From Candidatus Gastranaerophilales bacterium (GTDB taxonomy: Bacteria; Cyanobacteriota; Vampirovibrionia; Gastranaerophilales; Gastranaerophilaceae), in contig CALVBU010000001.1 in the NCBI GenBank assembly GCA_944325875.1, forward strand, positions 1 through 64,000: a stretch of DNA of 64,000 nt. The letters are read 5' to 3'. The translations under genes were made by a program, and so were the position numbers. The notes below the pieces were generated by a model. That model was not told where the DNA came from. It saw nothing but the letters and a program-made list of their open reading frames with translations, and did not search any database. Shown one piece after another: positions 42,652 to 50,838 of this stretch (its first letter is position 1; each line of letters begins with the position of its first letter).

Positions 42652-44247
42652 TTATATGAGTTTGGCATCATTTTCAGGTGTTGATGTTGTTTTTATTCCG
42701 TACATATTTTTTAGTGTTGATAATACTGATGGATTGATTATATTCGGCGAGCATTGAGATAGATATACATTTTTTGCGCCGGTCTCTCGTAATGAAATCA
42801 TTTTTGCTATTGATGTAGAATCACATTTTGTTAAAAAGTATGATATTCTGTCTGAGTTTATAGGAATTTTTGCAAATAATGTACTTAATATTGAATATGC
42901 CATTGGTAAATTTTTTACTATATTAATTTTCAGTACATTCTCAGATGATTTACCGTAGGAAAAGCTAAGCACAAATGTGCGTTGAGGTATGAGTCTTAAT
43001 AAAGTATCAAAATATTGTTCCTGCTGTCTTGTATAATTGGAAATTCCTAATATAATAAGTTTTTCAATTTCTTTTGAAGTAAATTTTTCTGAGATTTCAG
43101 TAAGTTTAGAATCAAGTTTTTCCGGATCAAAACAAATTAGTTCATCTTCTCGCGTTTGGCCTTTGGCAAAGCCTTTTGCTGATTTGGCGGATACAATTAG
43201 AGGTTTGAAATTATTATTTACAATCATTTCAACACCTTTGGGTTTGTATTTTTCAGTTGTAAAAATTCTTCCTCTATAAACATATTCAAGACTTTGAGAA
43301 GAGTTACTTGTTAATAGGATTGCACCCGGAAATGTGGCAAAGTCAAGAATGCATTTTTCATTGCATTTTCCATAGTGACCTTTCAAATTTTCATAACTTT
43401 TAAACAAGTCGAATGCATGAGCAATTAACAAATCACCGTGGGTATAGATATCTATTTTTTCTGATTTTGAAGCCTCAAGTAGTTTGTTTAGATCACTTAA
43501 CGATCCTCCTGAAACTAAAATAGCTTTTCCTTCTCTGGTTGAATGTGATACTATCGTTTCATTAATTTTTCCATAATTATTTTGTAATGCATCAAATCTT
43601 TTTAGAACTACTGTATCATTCATTTTTGAAAGCTCTTTTAACTTTGATTTTACCTTTTTTTTACTTAATTTTGCTGTATTTAGCATATTTAATCCATTTA
43701 CTACAGCTAGTTCAGCTTCATTAAATATTATCTTGTCATCTTTTAAGCGCATAATATTTGTAGATAAAGATTTTAGAACGGATAATAGAATTTCATAAAT
43801 GTTCTTTTCTTGAACAGTCATTTTATTCAGCTTTTTCAAAAAATGTTTTTCCCCTTGCGCTATGATAGAAGATAAAGTCATTTGAGGTTCTATTAATATA
43901 TCATTTTTTAGTTCTTTGCACTCAAGATTATTCTTTTTACAATAACTTAAGTATTGTCGTTTTGTTTTTATCAGCAGTGCATACTCTTTGCTTACCAGTC
44001 CCAAAAGCTCTTCATCAGTATAATCTGTTGTACAAACCAATGAAGAAAGACTTGCTATAATATTTTCGGAAATTATTGAAATATCCTCTTCAAATTTGTT
44101 TAGCATTAGCGCGTAGTATGAAATTTGTTTTAGAAAAATAATTATTACTTCTTGCAGTGAAGAAATTTTTGGTGCAATTGAACATGCTCCTCTTGCATCA
44201 CATTCATTATATTCATTTATATTATTTTTATCATAGTTGTAAAACAT
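42652..44247 (-). CDS. Hybrid-cluster-protein (hydroxylamine reductase)-like protein with lost cluster ligands
   Basis: A 531-residue protein that follows the fold of hybrid cluster protein (prismane, Hcp). Seen: an N-terminal CDARGACSIAPKISSLQEVI in place of the usual four-Cys motif, EGKAILVSGGSLSDLNKLLE, IDIYTHGDLLIAHAF near residue 265, and FPGAILLTSNSS near residue 310, where Hcp has TTNC. Later, FVLSFSYGKS stands where Hcp has the LACGK cysteine. Several cluster ligands are therefore replaced by Ser or Tyr, and hydroxylamine or NO reduction is unlikely. A glutaredoxin gene lies 5 bp upstream in the same operon. Confidence 0.7.
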   Translation of the reverse strand: MFYNYDKNNINEYNECDARGACSIAPKISSLQEVIIIFLKQISYYALMLNKFEEDISIISENIIASLSSLVCTTDYTDEELLGLVSKEYALLIKTKRQYLSYCKKNNLECKELKNDILIEPQMTLSSIIAQGEKHFLKKLNKMTVQEKNIYEILLSVLKSLSTNIMRLKDDKIIFNEAELAVVNGLNMLNTAKLSKKKVKSKLKELSKMNDTVVLKRFDALQNNYGKINETIVSHSTREGKAILVSGGSLSDLNKLLEASKSEKIDIYTHGDLLIAHAFDLFKSYENLKGHYGKCNEKCILDFATFPGAILLTSNSSQSLEYVYRGRIFTTEKYKPKGVEMIVNNNFKPLIVSAKSAKGFAKGQTREDELICFDPEKLDSKLTEISEKFTSKEIEKLIILGISNYTRQQEQYFDTLLRLIPQRTFVLSFSYGKSSENVLKINIVKNLPMAYSILSTLFAKIPINSDRISYFLTKCDSTSIAKMISLRETGAKNVYLSQCSPNIINPSVLSTLKNMYGIKTTSTPENDAKLI

Positions 44248-44252
44248 AGTTC

Positions 44253-44489
44253 TTAAGCCTTCTCATTCTTTTTTACGTAATTAATTATGTCTTCCGATTC
44301 ATACATACTAATGCCATTTTTTTGATCAACTATAAATGGTACTTGCATTTTTTTACCTATATCAAGTAATTCATCATAATATGTAGAATTATTTATTTCT
44401 TTTGGATTATATTCTATATTGTTTTCTTCAAAAAATTTAATTACTTTTCTGCAGTATGGACAGCTTTCTGAATAGTATAAGTCGTACAT
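44253..44489 (-). CDS. Glutaredoxin-like protein
   Basis: A 78-residue thioredoxin-fold protein with the dithiol motif CPYC (C10, C13) and the cis-Pro block VPFI (QVPFIVD), as in glutaredoxins and GST N-terminal domains. The start at 44489 has AAGGAG 6 nt upstream; the longer frame from 44507 begins with TTG and spans that site. It is probably a cytoplasmic thiol reductant, perhaps for the adjacent Hcp-like protein. Confidence 0.85.
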   Translation of the reverse strand: MYDLYYSESCPYCRKVIKFFEENNIEYNPKEINNSTYYDELLDIGKKMQVPFIVDQKNGISMYESEDIINYVKKNEKA

Positions 44490-44586
44490 TTTTATCTCCT
44501 TTTTCAAAATATTATATGTATTAATAGATATTTTTTATCCCTCTATCTGATTGCATAAGAATAATTTTTATATTAAACTTTATACT

Positions 44587-45711
44587 ATGGAAAAAAGAAA
44601 TATATTGGTGGTTTTTGGTACAAGACCAGAAGTAATAAAACTTGCTCCTGTGATTTTGGAGTTAAAAAAGTACCCTGAGAAATATAATGTTATAATATGT
44701 AATACTGAACAGCAAAAAGAGTTATCCAATCAGACTCTTGCTTATTTTGATTTAAAGGCTGATATAAATTTGGATGTAATGAAGCCAAATCAGTCGTTAC
44801 TTGAAGTTCAGACAAGGATATTAACGGCTTTAAACAATGTTTATTTAGAAAATAAAATTGATGCAACTATTGTACAAGGCGATACGATGACAGTTTTATG
44901 TGGCGCTTTGGCAAGTTTTTATAATAAAATTCCTGTATTTCACGTAGAAGCAGGTTTGCGTTCTTATGATATTTATGAACCATTCCCAGAAGAAGTAATG
45001 AGACAAATGACTTCTCGTGTAGCGGAGCTTCACTTTGCTCCTACTGAAAAAAATCGTCAAGCTTTATTAAAAGAAAATATTTCAGATGATAAAATTCATG
45101 TAGTTGGAAATACAGTTATAGATGCATTATTCTGCCTTTCAGATTCAACAATGAAGAGTGCAGAACAATATTTCCAAAATTTGGGTATAACTGTTAACGA
45201 TAAACTCGTTCTAATAACAGCCCACAGACGTGAAAACCATGGGGAAAGAATTGATAGAATTATTGATTCTATAAAGCATTTGGTACAAAAATATGAAGAT
45301 CATACTTTTGTAATTCCTGTTCATCCAAACCCAAATGTTAAAAATAAAATTCACGAAAGATTGGGTAGTTACGACAATGTAAAATTATTAACACCATTAG
45401 ATTATCCTTATTTGGTATATTTAATGAAAAATGCTAAATTAATCTTGACTGATTCCGGTGGTATTCAAGAAGAGGCTCCATCTTTTGGCTGCCCTACTCT
45501 TGTTATGCGCTATGAAACAGAACGTCAAGAAGGTATTGATGCTGGAGTTTCTACTCTTGTTGGGGCTGATTACGATAAAATCGTATCGCTTAGCGAAAAA
45601 ATTCTTTCTGATACTAGAGAAAATACAAGACTAAAAGCTTCAAATCCTTATGGGGATGGTACTTCGGCTGTTCAAATACGAAATATAATAGATAATTATT
45701 TTAAAATTTAA
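44587..45711 (+). CDS. wecB: UDP-N-acetylglucosamine 2-epimerase (non-hydrolysing)
   Basis: About 374 residues. It converts UDP-GlcNAc to UDP-ManNAc for envelope polysaccharide. Seen: VVFGTRPEVIKLAPVILEL at the start, VQGDTMTVLCGALA, HVEAGLRSYDIYEPFPEEVMRQMTSR, ITAHRRENHGERI, and LTDSGGIQEEAPSFGCPTLVMR. I start at the ATG at 44587; the longer frame begins with TTG at 44551. There is no Shine-Dalgarno sequence, only TATACT directly before ATG, a layout also seen at the GIY-YIG gene. Confidence 0.94.
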   Translation: MEKRNILVVFGTRPEVIKLAPVILELKKYPEKYNVIICNTEQQKELSNQTLAYFDLKADINLDVMKPNQSLLEVQTRILTALNNVYLENKIDATIVQGDTMTVLCGALASFYNKIPVFHVEAGLRSYDIYEPFPEEVMRQMTSRVAELHFAPTEKNRQALLKENISDDKIHVVGNTVIDALFCLSDSTMKSAEQYFQNLGITVNDKLVLITAHRRENHGERIDRIIDSIKHLVQKYEDHTFVIPVHPNPNVKNKIHERLGSYDNVKLLTPLDYPYLVYLMKNAKLILTDSGGIQEEAPSFGCPTLVMRYETERQEGIDAGVSTLVGADYDKIVSLSEKILSDTRENTRLKASNPYGDGTSAVQIRNIIDNYFKI

Positions 45712-45750
45712 ATTTTGTTTTATAAACTTTTTATTATACTTATAAAAAAA

Positions 45751-45773
45751 TCCGCTTCTTTAATAGAAGCGGA
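45751..45773 (-). terminator. Terminator of the SPFH gene
   Basis: Stem TCCGCTTCT / AGAAGCGGA with a 5-nt loop; the T-run lies on the minus strand (A7 at 45744-45750). Confidence 0.85.
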
Positions 45774-45804
45774 TGATTAAGGATTATTATTTAGGTTAAA
45801 TTAT

Positions 45805-46812
45805 CTATCTCTTAAAACTTCCTGTAGACATGTTCAAGAATGGTACCGTGTTGCCCATCATATATTGTGGTAAGTGTCCGTCCCACTTTTGAACTGCTTC
45901 ATATTCAACAAGAGCTTTGTTTTGAGTAAGAGCATTGGCTCTTATTGCCATTGATTTTGCTTCAGCTTCTGCAGAAATAATTTTTTGTTTAGCTTCTTCT
46001 TGAATTTGTACTGTTCTGTTTTTAGCCTTTAAAGCTTCTTGTTCAGCAGTTACTTTGCTTTCAATTGCTCGTTCAAAACCACCTGAATAGTTTATATCAG
46101 TAATTTGAAATCCTGTAACATTTATGTATCTTGGTTCAAGCTGCTTTTGTAATTTTTTAAGAATATCTACAGTTGCAGTTTCTCTGTTTGCAACCAAGTC
46201 TTGAGCATTCCATTTACCAATCACGTCTTTTATAGTACCTTCAACAACAGGCATCAAAATGTTATCAACATAACCTGTACCCACTTCTCTATACATTTTA
46301 TGAGCATTTTGTGGTTGCAAATTGTAGTTTATAACATAAGAGATTTTTGCTTGTTGGATATCTTTTGTGTACAAATCTGTTTCAATGTAAGTCTTTTGAG
46401 TTTTTACATCCATATTTTTAATTTTTGAAATAAATGGTGTGACAAGGTGAATCCCTTCTGTATAACTTTGTGGCGAAACTTGTCCTAATGTTACCTTAAC
46501 ACCTCTTTCACCAACACCTACAATTGCAATTGGGTTGCAGATGATTATAAATAATATCAAAAGCACTGTTACCATAACCGGTGTTGCTAAATTTTTTCCT
46601 TCCATAGAATTAACCCTCTCCTTTATATAATTTTTAATTGTTGGTATATAGTTAAATTGTTGTTCAAATTTTTCTATTTCAACTACTTTGCTTGTTCTTT
46701 TGCTTCTTTTAGTAAATCTTTTCTCTTGCAATAAGGTTTTGAGAAAATCAATTACGTATGTTGCAACGAGAAATATTACAATTACAATTAAAAACATTAA
46801 ATCTGCGTTCAT
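45805..46812 (-). CDS. SPFH/prohibitin-family membrane protein
   Basis: A 335-residue protein with an N-terminal membrane helix (LMFLIVIVIFLVATYVIDFL), a basic linker, a second helix (about 78-98) and then an SPFH domain (GVGERGVKVTLGQVSPQSYTEGIHLVTPF). An Ala/Glu-rich coiled coil (about 250-300) precedes the C-terminal ALVEYEAVQKWDGHLPQYM typical of prohibitin-like proteins. Such proteins form membrane-bound ring scaffolds. AAGGAAAA is the ribosome site. It lies in a run of three envelope genes (45805-47690). Confidence 0.88.
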   Translation of the reverse strand: MNADLMFLIVIVIFLVATYVIDFLKTLLQEKRFTKRSKRTSKVVEIEKFEQQFNYIPTIKNYIKERVNSMEGKNLATPVMVTVLLILFIIICNPIAIVGVGERGVKVTLGQVSPQSYTEGIHLVTPFISKIKNMDVKTQKTYIETDLYTKDIQQAKISYVINYNLQPQNAHKMYREVGTGYVDNILMPVVEGTIKDVIGKWNAQDLVANRETATVDILKKLQKQLEPRYINVTGFQITDINYSGGFERAIESKVTAEQEALKAKNRTVQIQEEAKQKIISAEAEAKSMAIRANALTQNKALVEYEAVQKWDGHLPQYMMGNTVPFLNMSTGSFKR

Positions 46813-46834
46813 TTCGTTTTCCTTAATTTTATAT

Positions 46835-47026
46835 CTAAACTAATCCAAGAATAGCCAGAATAACGTATACAACCACAATTAACACAGCAAGTATTCCAAA
46901 TCCGCTTAGAATAGCTTTTCCATGTTTTTGATATAAATTAACATTGAACACATAACTGCAGACAATAATTACAATATTTGTAATTATAACAAGCGATAAC
47001 AATAAAAATAATACTCTGATTGCCAT
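46835..47026 (-). CDS. Small two-helix membrane protein (63 aa)
   Basis: A 63-residue hydrophobic protein with two membrane helices (about 4-27 and 40-62) joined by a short NLYQKHGKA turn. It sits between the SPFH gene and the AMIN-like gene on the same strand with short gaps, so it probably belongs to that operon. Function is unknown. Confidence 0.65.
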   Translation of the reverse strand: MAIRVLFLLLSLVIITNIVIIVCSYVFNVNLYQKHGKAILSGFGILAVLIVVVYVILAILGLV

Positions 47027-47042
47027 TTTCTCTTTTACTTCC

Positions 47043-47690
47043 TTATTTATTAGCTACTCTTTGCAAATGCCTAATAGTATCAGCCCTTCTTATTGCTTCT
47101 TTAACTCTAGGGTTCTTAATTTTATAGTCGATACTAGGTATAGTAAGAAGCTCTTTTCTATAGTTTTTAAACATTTCAATTTCTCTATCACGCATGCTTT
47201 TTTGTATTGCTTCTGCAACCTCAACATGTGGATCATCTTTAATATTTTTACTCATAAAGAAAATTGAGCTAAGTCCGACAAAGGCAAGAATACTCCATAT
47301 TAAAGTATTTTTTGAAATACTATCAGTTACAACTACAGGAGATGATGCAGGTGTATCAAAAATAATATTTGAATTTGATATATTTTCTGCATTTACATGA
47401 ATTTTTACCGCATTTGAACCTGCATTTTCTACAATTACACTATTAGCATTTGAAGTATTTTTATATAATGTGCTGAGAGTAGACGCTGCAGAAAGTCCTT
47501 TTACCTCAAGAGTAAGCTGATTTGGGCCCTCTACTGATCTTTTAACATTAGCAAGATTATCTGAGCGCAGAATGATATTATAACCGTTTTCTGTCCCCTC
47601 TAGAATAACTGTATTTAAAAAATTATCCCCCGCTAATGCTGCGCAAGTTGTTAATAAAAATATTGATATTACTAAAACTAACTTTTTCAT
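47043..47690 (-). CDS. Envelope protein with AMIN-like domain
   Basis: About 215 residues from the ATG at 47690. A Sec signal (KKLVLVISIFLLTTCAALAG) is followed by an AMIN-like beta domain (VILEGTENGYNIILRSDNLA, then LTLEVKGLSA), as found in PilQ secretins and cyanobacterial amidases. A membrane helix lies near residue 130 (LIWSILAFVGLSSIFFM), with a basic helical tail. The longer frame from 47756 would bury the signal peptide, so 47690 is preferred. It probably binds peptidoglycan or localises a complex in the periplasm. Confidence 0.72.
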   Translation of the reverse strand: MKKLVLVISIFLLTTCAALAGDNFLNTVILEGTENGYNIILRSDNLANVKRSVEGPNQLTLEVKGLSAASTLSTLYKNTSNANSVIVENAGSNAVKIHVNAENISNSNIIFDTPASSPVVVTDSISKNTLIWSILAFVGLSSIFFMSKNIKDDPHVEVAEAIQKSMRDREIEMFKNYRKELLTIPSIDYKIKNPRVKEAIRRADTIRHLQRVANK

Positions 47691-47998
47691 GATTCCTATT
47701 TCCCTAATCTTTACATTACAAGAATATAGGTTTTTGATTAGAAAAACATCAATCAATGGGCTAAATTATATAGATCTAAAGATTTATATTTAAAGTAAAA
47801 GACCCCTAAATTTCTTTAAAGGCCTTTGTTAATATATGAAATCGTGTTTCCGATAGCTTCTATAAAACAAGTCAAATAAAAATTTTGCTGTTTTTGTTAA
47901 GGAATGTTAAGCAAAAAAGGCCATGCTGAAATTGAGCTGAATAAAATTTTTTTATATATATGTCACGAGAATATTAATTAGATATTGAGGAGTAATAT

Positions 47999-48358
47999 AT
48001 GAATTCAATTAATGCTAAATCTTCTAACAATCTTAACACAGGAATTAACCAACGTCCGGTTGAATCAGTAGAAACAGCAGGTTCATTGGCTTTTAATACT
48101 CAACAAAGTTTAATTTCTATTCCACAATATGATACATTTACATCATCAAATCCTTTTGCACCTTCAATTGATTATTCAAGCTATTCATCTTCTGAAGGTA
48201 CAACTGTTGCAAGTACAGGATTTTTAGCAAGCTTTTCAAGTGCAGTATCTACTATTGGTGGTGGCGATTGCGGATTTAGCGGAGGAGCATCTGCAGGATT
48301 TTCAGGAGGATGTGCATCTTCTTGTTCTTCTGGTGGCGGATTTTCTTCATTCGTATAA
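47999..48358 (+). CDS. Ser/Gly/Cys-rich small protein
   Basis: A 119-residue protein with a GAGG ribosome site. The first 85 residues are Ser/Thr/Asn-rich, and the last 33 are almost only Gly, Ser, Ala, Cys and Phe (GGGDCGFSGGASAGFSGG, then CASSCSSGGGFSSFV). A leader followed by a Gly/Ser/Cys-rich tail resembles precursors of modified peptides (microcin B17-like), but no modifying enzyme gene is adjacent. It may equally be a surface or structural protein. It ends at a terminator (48401). The 242-bp gap upstream (47757-47998) holds no other feature I can recognise. Confidence 0.65.
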   Translation: MNSINAKSSNNLNTGINQRPVESVETAGSLAFNTQQSLISIPQYDTFTSSNPFAPSIDYSSYSSSEGTTVASTGFLASFSSAVSTIGGGDCGFSGGASAGFSGGCASSCSSGGGFSSFV

Positions 48359-48400
48359 TAAGGTTGTAAAGTAAAGAAATAAATGAAAATGGATTAATAT

Positions 48401-48428
48401 AGGCGGTTGATTTCAAACCGCCTTTTTT
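48401..48428 (+). terminator. Terminator of the Ser/Gly/Cys-rich gene
   Basis: Stem AGGCGGTT (48401-48408) / AACCGCCT (48416-48423) followed by Ts. Confidence 0.9.
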
Positions 48429-48444
48429 ATTGTACTTTTATACT

Positions 48445-48699
48445 ATGGATAAAAAGTACTATACATACTTACTATTAACTGAGAACAATTCATTTTATTG
48501 TGGATATACAGATGATGTAGAAAAAAGATTTAAAGCTCACCTTGAAGGCAAAGGTGCTAAATATACCCGAGCACATAAACCTATCAAAATTGTCTACAAA
48601 AAGGAGTTTCAAACAAAATCTGAAGCTATGAAAGAAGAATTTAGAATAAAACATCTTTCTCATAATGAAAAATTAAAATTAATTGAAACTAATTTGTAA
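48445..48699 (+). CDS. GIY-YIG nuclease-superfamily protein (UPF0213/YhbQ-like)
   Basis: An 84-residue single-domain GIY-YIG protein: YYTYLLLTENNSFYCGYTDD carries the two strands of the motif, and DVEKRFKAHLEGKGAKYTRA has the conserved Arg and His. Members are small DNA- or RNA-processing nucleases of uncertain role. The start at 48445 is preceded by TATACT with no ribosome site. Its stop codon lies inside the palindrome at 48691-48705. Confidence 0.85.
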   Translation: MDKKYYTYLLLTENNSFYCGYTDDVEKRFKAHLEGKGAKYTRAHKPIKIVYKKEFQTKSEAMKEEFRIKHLSHNEKLKLIETNL

Positions 48700-48705
48700 C
48701 AAATT
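48691..48705 (+). promoter_or_regulatory. 15-bp palindrome upstream of the sigma-28-like promoter
   Basis: AATTTGTAACAAATT, identical in sequence and in distance (22 bp to the TAAA box) to the site at 21502-21516. Candidate operator. Confidence 0.5.
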
Positions 48706-48727
48706 TGTAATAATTCTCTCTATATAT

Positions 48728-48755
48728 TAAAGAGTAGAGCTAATTATGCCGACAT
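48728..48755 (+). promoter_or_regulatory. Sigma-28-like promoter
   Basis: TAAA (48728-48731), 16 bp, GCCGACAT (48748-48755), 36 bp before the ATG at 48791. The spacer ends TAATTAT, similar to the 30239 promoter (AAATTAT). Confidence 0.65.
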
Positions 48756-48790
48756 TCCAATTAAGGAAATTAATATAAAGGGAACATGTT

Positions 48791-50821
48791 ATGGGAATGT
48801 CAGCATCACAAGCAAGATTATTGTACATCACAGCACAGCTAAACAATCTATCTCTTCAAGGACAGAATGTTTCAGATGCAAAAATCAGACTTTCAATGGA
48901 TTCAGAAAGAATTCAAGAAAAGTATACTCGCGCATTGTCTAATAGCAGACTTTATATTAACCCTAATATTTTCACTGTTGATGGCGCTTCAGCAAAAAGT
49001 GAACTAATTACATTAGAAAACTTAAAAGGACAAAATCTATTTGTATATGATGGAGCCAAAATTTTGGGCTACACTTATGAAAAAGTTGATACAGGTAAAA
49101 CTGAAACAATTATTGTAGGTTATGAAGATGATTTAACAAAACCTATATATCCTACTAAAACTGAAACTAATACATTTAGAGATGCAAGTAACACAGTACC
49201 TGCATTTGGTCCTGAAAGCTTGGATGCGATGAATGGTATTGTCGCAGCTACAGGTCTTGGTGAAGACGACCTAAAAACAGTTTCTTATACAAGTGTTATT
49301 AATGGTCAAGAAAGAGAAATTAATGCTATTGCAATTAAATCTCAAGCTGGTTTTGATGCAATTATTGATCAAATGAGCAAAAATCCTGATGCTACTTCTC
49401 AAAACTATGTATTAGATTTAGATGATGGTGAAACAATTGATTTAAGCGGTTACAACTGGCATGGTATACCTGCTTTTAAAGGTGTATTCGATGGTAATGG
49501 CAAAACAATTAAAGGCTTAAATGGTGATTCAGGTTTCTTTGATTCATTATATGGTGTTGCTAAAAATATTAATTTAGAAGGTGCTAATGTAACTGCAGAA
49601 AGAGATGCTCTTGGTGCATTGTCTAACTATTTGGCTGATGGCGCATCAATTGAAAACTGTAATGCAACAGATGTAAATATTACTTGTACATTAAAACCTG
49701 ATACAACATATCCAGCAGGCTATGTACCAGAAAGAGCTTCTGTTGGTGGTCTTGTTGGGCTAAATAACGGTAATGTTAGCAATACAAGTGTAACTGGTCA
49801 AATTAATGTTCCTAATGCTAATGATAGCTTTGGTTTTATAGGTGGCTTTATTGGAGCTAACACTAATATCGTTAAAGGTGACAGCCAAATTAAAAATTGC
49901 TATTCAGATGTAGACATTAAATTAGGCTCTGGTTTAGATTATTCAAACTCTATCAACAACTTTATCGGTGATGATTCACACGAAACTACAATTAAAAACT
50001 GTGTTGCAATGGGTGCAATTACTAACGCTTCTGGATCTAGTATTAATGCTTCAGACTTAGCTTGCAGAGGCCCTGTTTTAGAATCAGATGTAAGCAATAT
50101 GATGGCATTAGATACAAGAAACAATAATAACGTATTATATTGGAGTAATTCAAAATCTCCATCATATGATAGTGGTTCTTCTAATAAAGGAGTTTTAGGT
50201 ACTTCTGCAACAGAAACACTTTCTGATGGAACAAAAGCTAATGTTTGGCTTCAAGAAGGTGCTGAAGGGTATACAGATCAAAATCAAGCAACTTCACAAG
50301 CAAATAAACTTCCTGTATTAAATTTAACTCAATTACAAGAAGATGCCTTAGCTAAAGAAGATACTAAAGAAACTCCTGATACAACTCAACCTCCAATCGG
50401 TTATGAACAAAAACCAATTGAAAAAGAAGTTCCTGTATATGAAACAGTTCTTGTTGAGGATAAAAATTTTGGCGGATTATCATCATTAGAACTTGAAACT
50501 GGTATTAGAAACGGCAGATACCAATTAGTTTCTCCAGCTAAAGAAGGTTCTACACAAGGATTTAATATTAACGGAACTGATTATGAATTGGTATCACTTG
50601 ATAGCTGTACTGCAATTGTTGATAAACAAGATGATAATGCACTTGCACTTGCAGAAGCTGAATATGAAAAAGGCATGGAAGCAATTCAAGCTCAAGATAA
50701 AAGATATGAAATCGATCAAAAGAAAATTGATACTCAATATGATGCATTAATAGCAGAAGAAGAAAGTTTAAAATCTGTATTAAACAAAAACGTAGAAAGA
50801 TCATTTAAAACATTCGGTTAA
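48791..50821 (+). CDS. MGMSASQARLL-family protein with GLUG beta-helix middle, putative exported filament-type protein
   Basis: A 676-residue paralogue of 19411-21396. Shared parts: the helical N-terminus MGMSASQARLLYITAQL with a heptad-like tail to about 65, and the C-terminal coiled coil (KGMEAIQAQDKRYEID, ending KNVERSFKTFG). The middle (about 200-480) is different: it holds GLUG-type repeats of a beta-helix (GVFDGNGKTIKGLNGDSGFF, GGLVGLNNGNVSNTSVTG, IGGFIGANTN, QIKNCYSDVDI), common in adhesins. No signal peptide is seen. A sigma-28-like promoter lies at 48728. The metalloprotease gene follows after 17 bp, so they form an operon. Export by a flagellar/type III-like route is inferred. Confidence 0.78.
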   Translation: MGMSASQARLLYITAQLNNLSLQGQNVSDAKIRLSMDSERIQEKYTRALSNSRLYINPNIFTVDGASAKSELITLENLKGQNLFVYDGAKILGYTYEKVDTGKTETIIVGYEDDLTKPIYPTKTETNTFRDASNTVPAFGPESLDAMNGIVAATGLGEDDLKTVSYTSVINGQEREINAIAIKSQAGFDAIIDQMSKNPDATSQNYVLDLDDGETIDLSGYNWHGIPAFKGVFDGNGKTIKGLNGDSGFFDSLYGVAKNINLEGANVTAERDALGALSNYLADGASIENCNATDVNITCTLKPDTTYPAGYVPERASVGGLVGLNNGNVSNTSVTGQINVPNANDSFGFIGGFIGANTNIVKGDSQIKNCYSDVDIKLGSGLDYSNSINNFIGDDSHETTIKNCVAMGAITNASGSSINASDLACRGPVLESDVSNMMALDTRNNNNVLYWSNSKSPSYDSGSSNKGVLGTSATETLSDGTKANVWLQEGAEGYTDQNQATSQANKLPVLNLTQLQEDALAKEDTKETPDTTQPPIGYEQKPIEKEVPVYETVLVEDKNFGGLSSLELETGIRNGRYQLVSPAKEGSTQGFNINGTDYELVSLDSCTAIVDKQDDNALALAEAEYEKGMEAIQAQDKRYEIDQKKIDTQYDALIAEEESLKSVLNKNVERSFKTFG

Positions 50822-50838
50822 TAATAAGGTAAATTAAA

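Noticed and set aside
42652-44247. Frameshifted hydroxylamine reductase pseudogene
   Set aside because: The frame is intact over 531 codons with its own upstream operon partner; ligand losses are substitutions, not truncation.
48691-48705. Terminator of the GIY-YIG gene
   Set aside because: The palindrome has only one unpaired base in its centre, is AT-only in the arms and lacks a following T-run, so it does not make a terminator hairpin.
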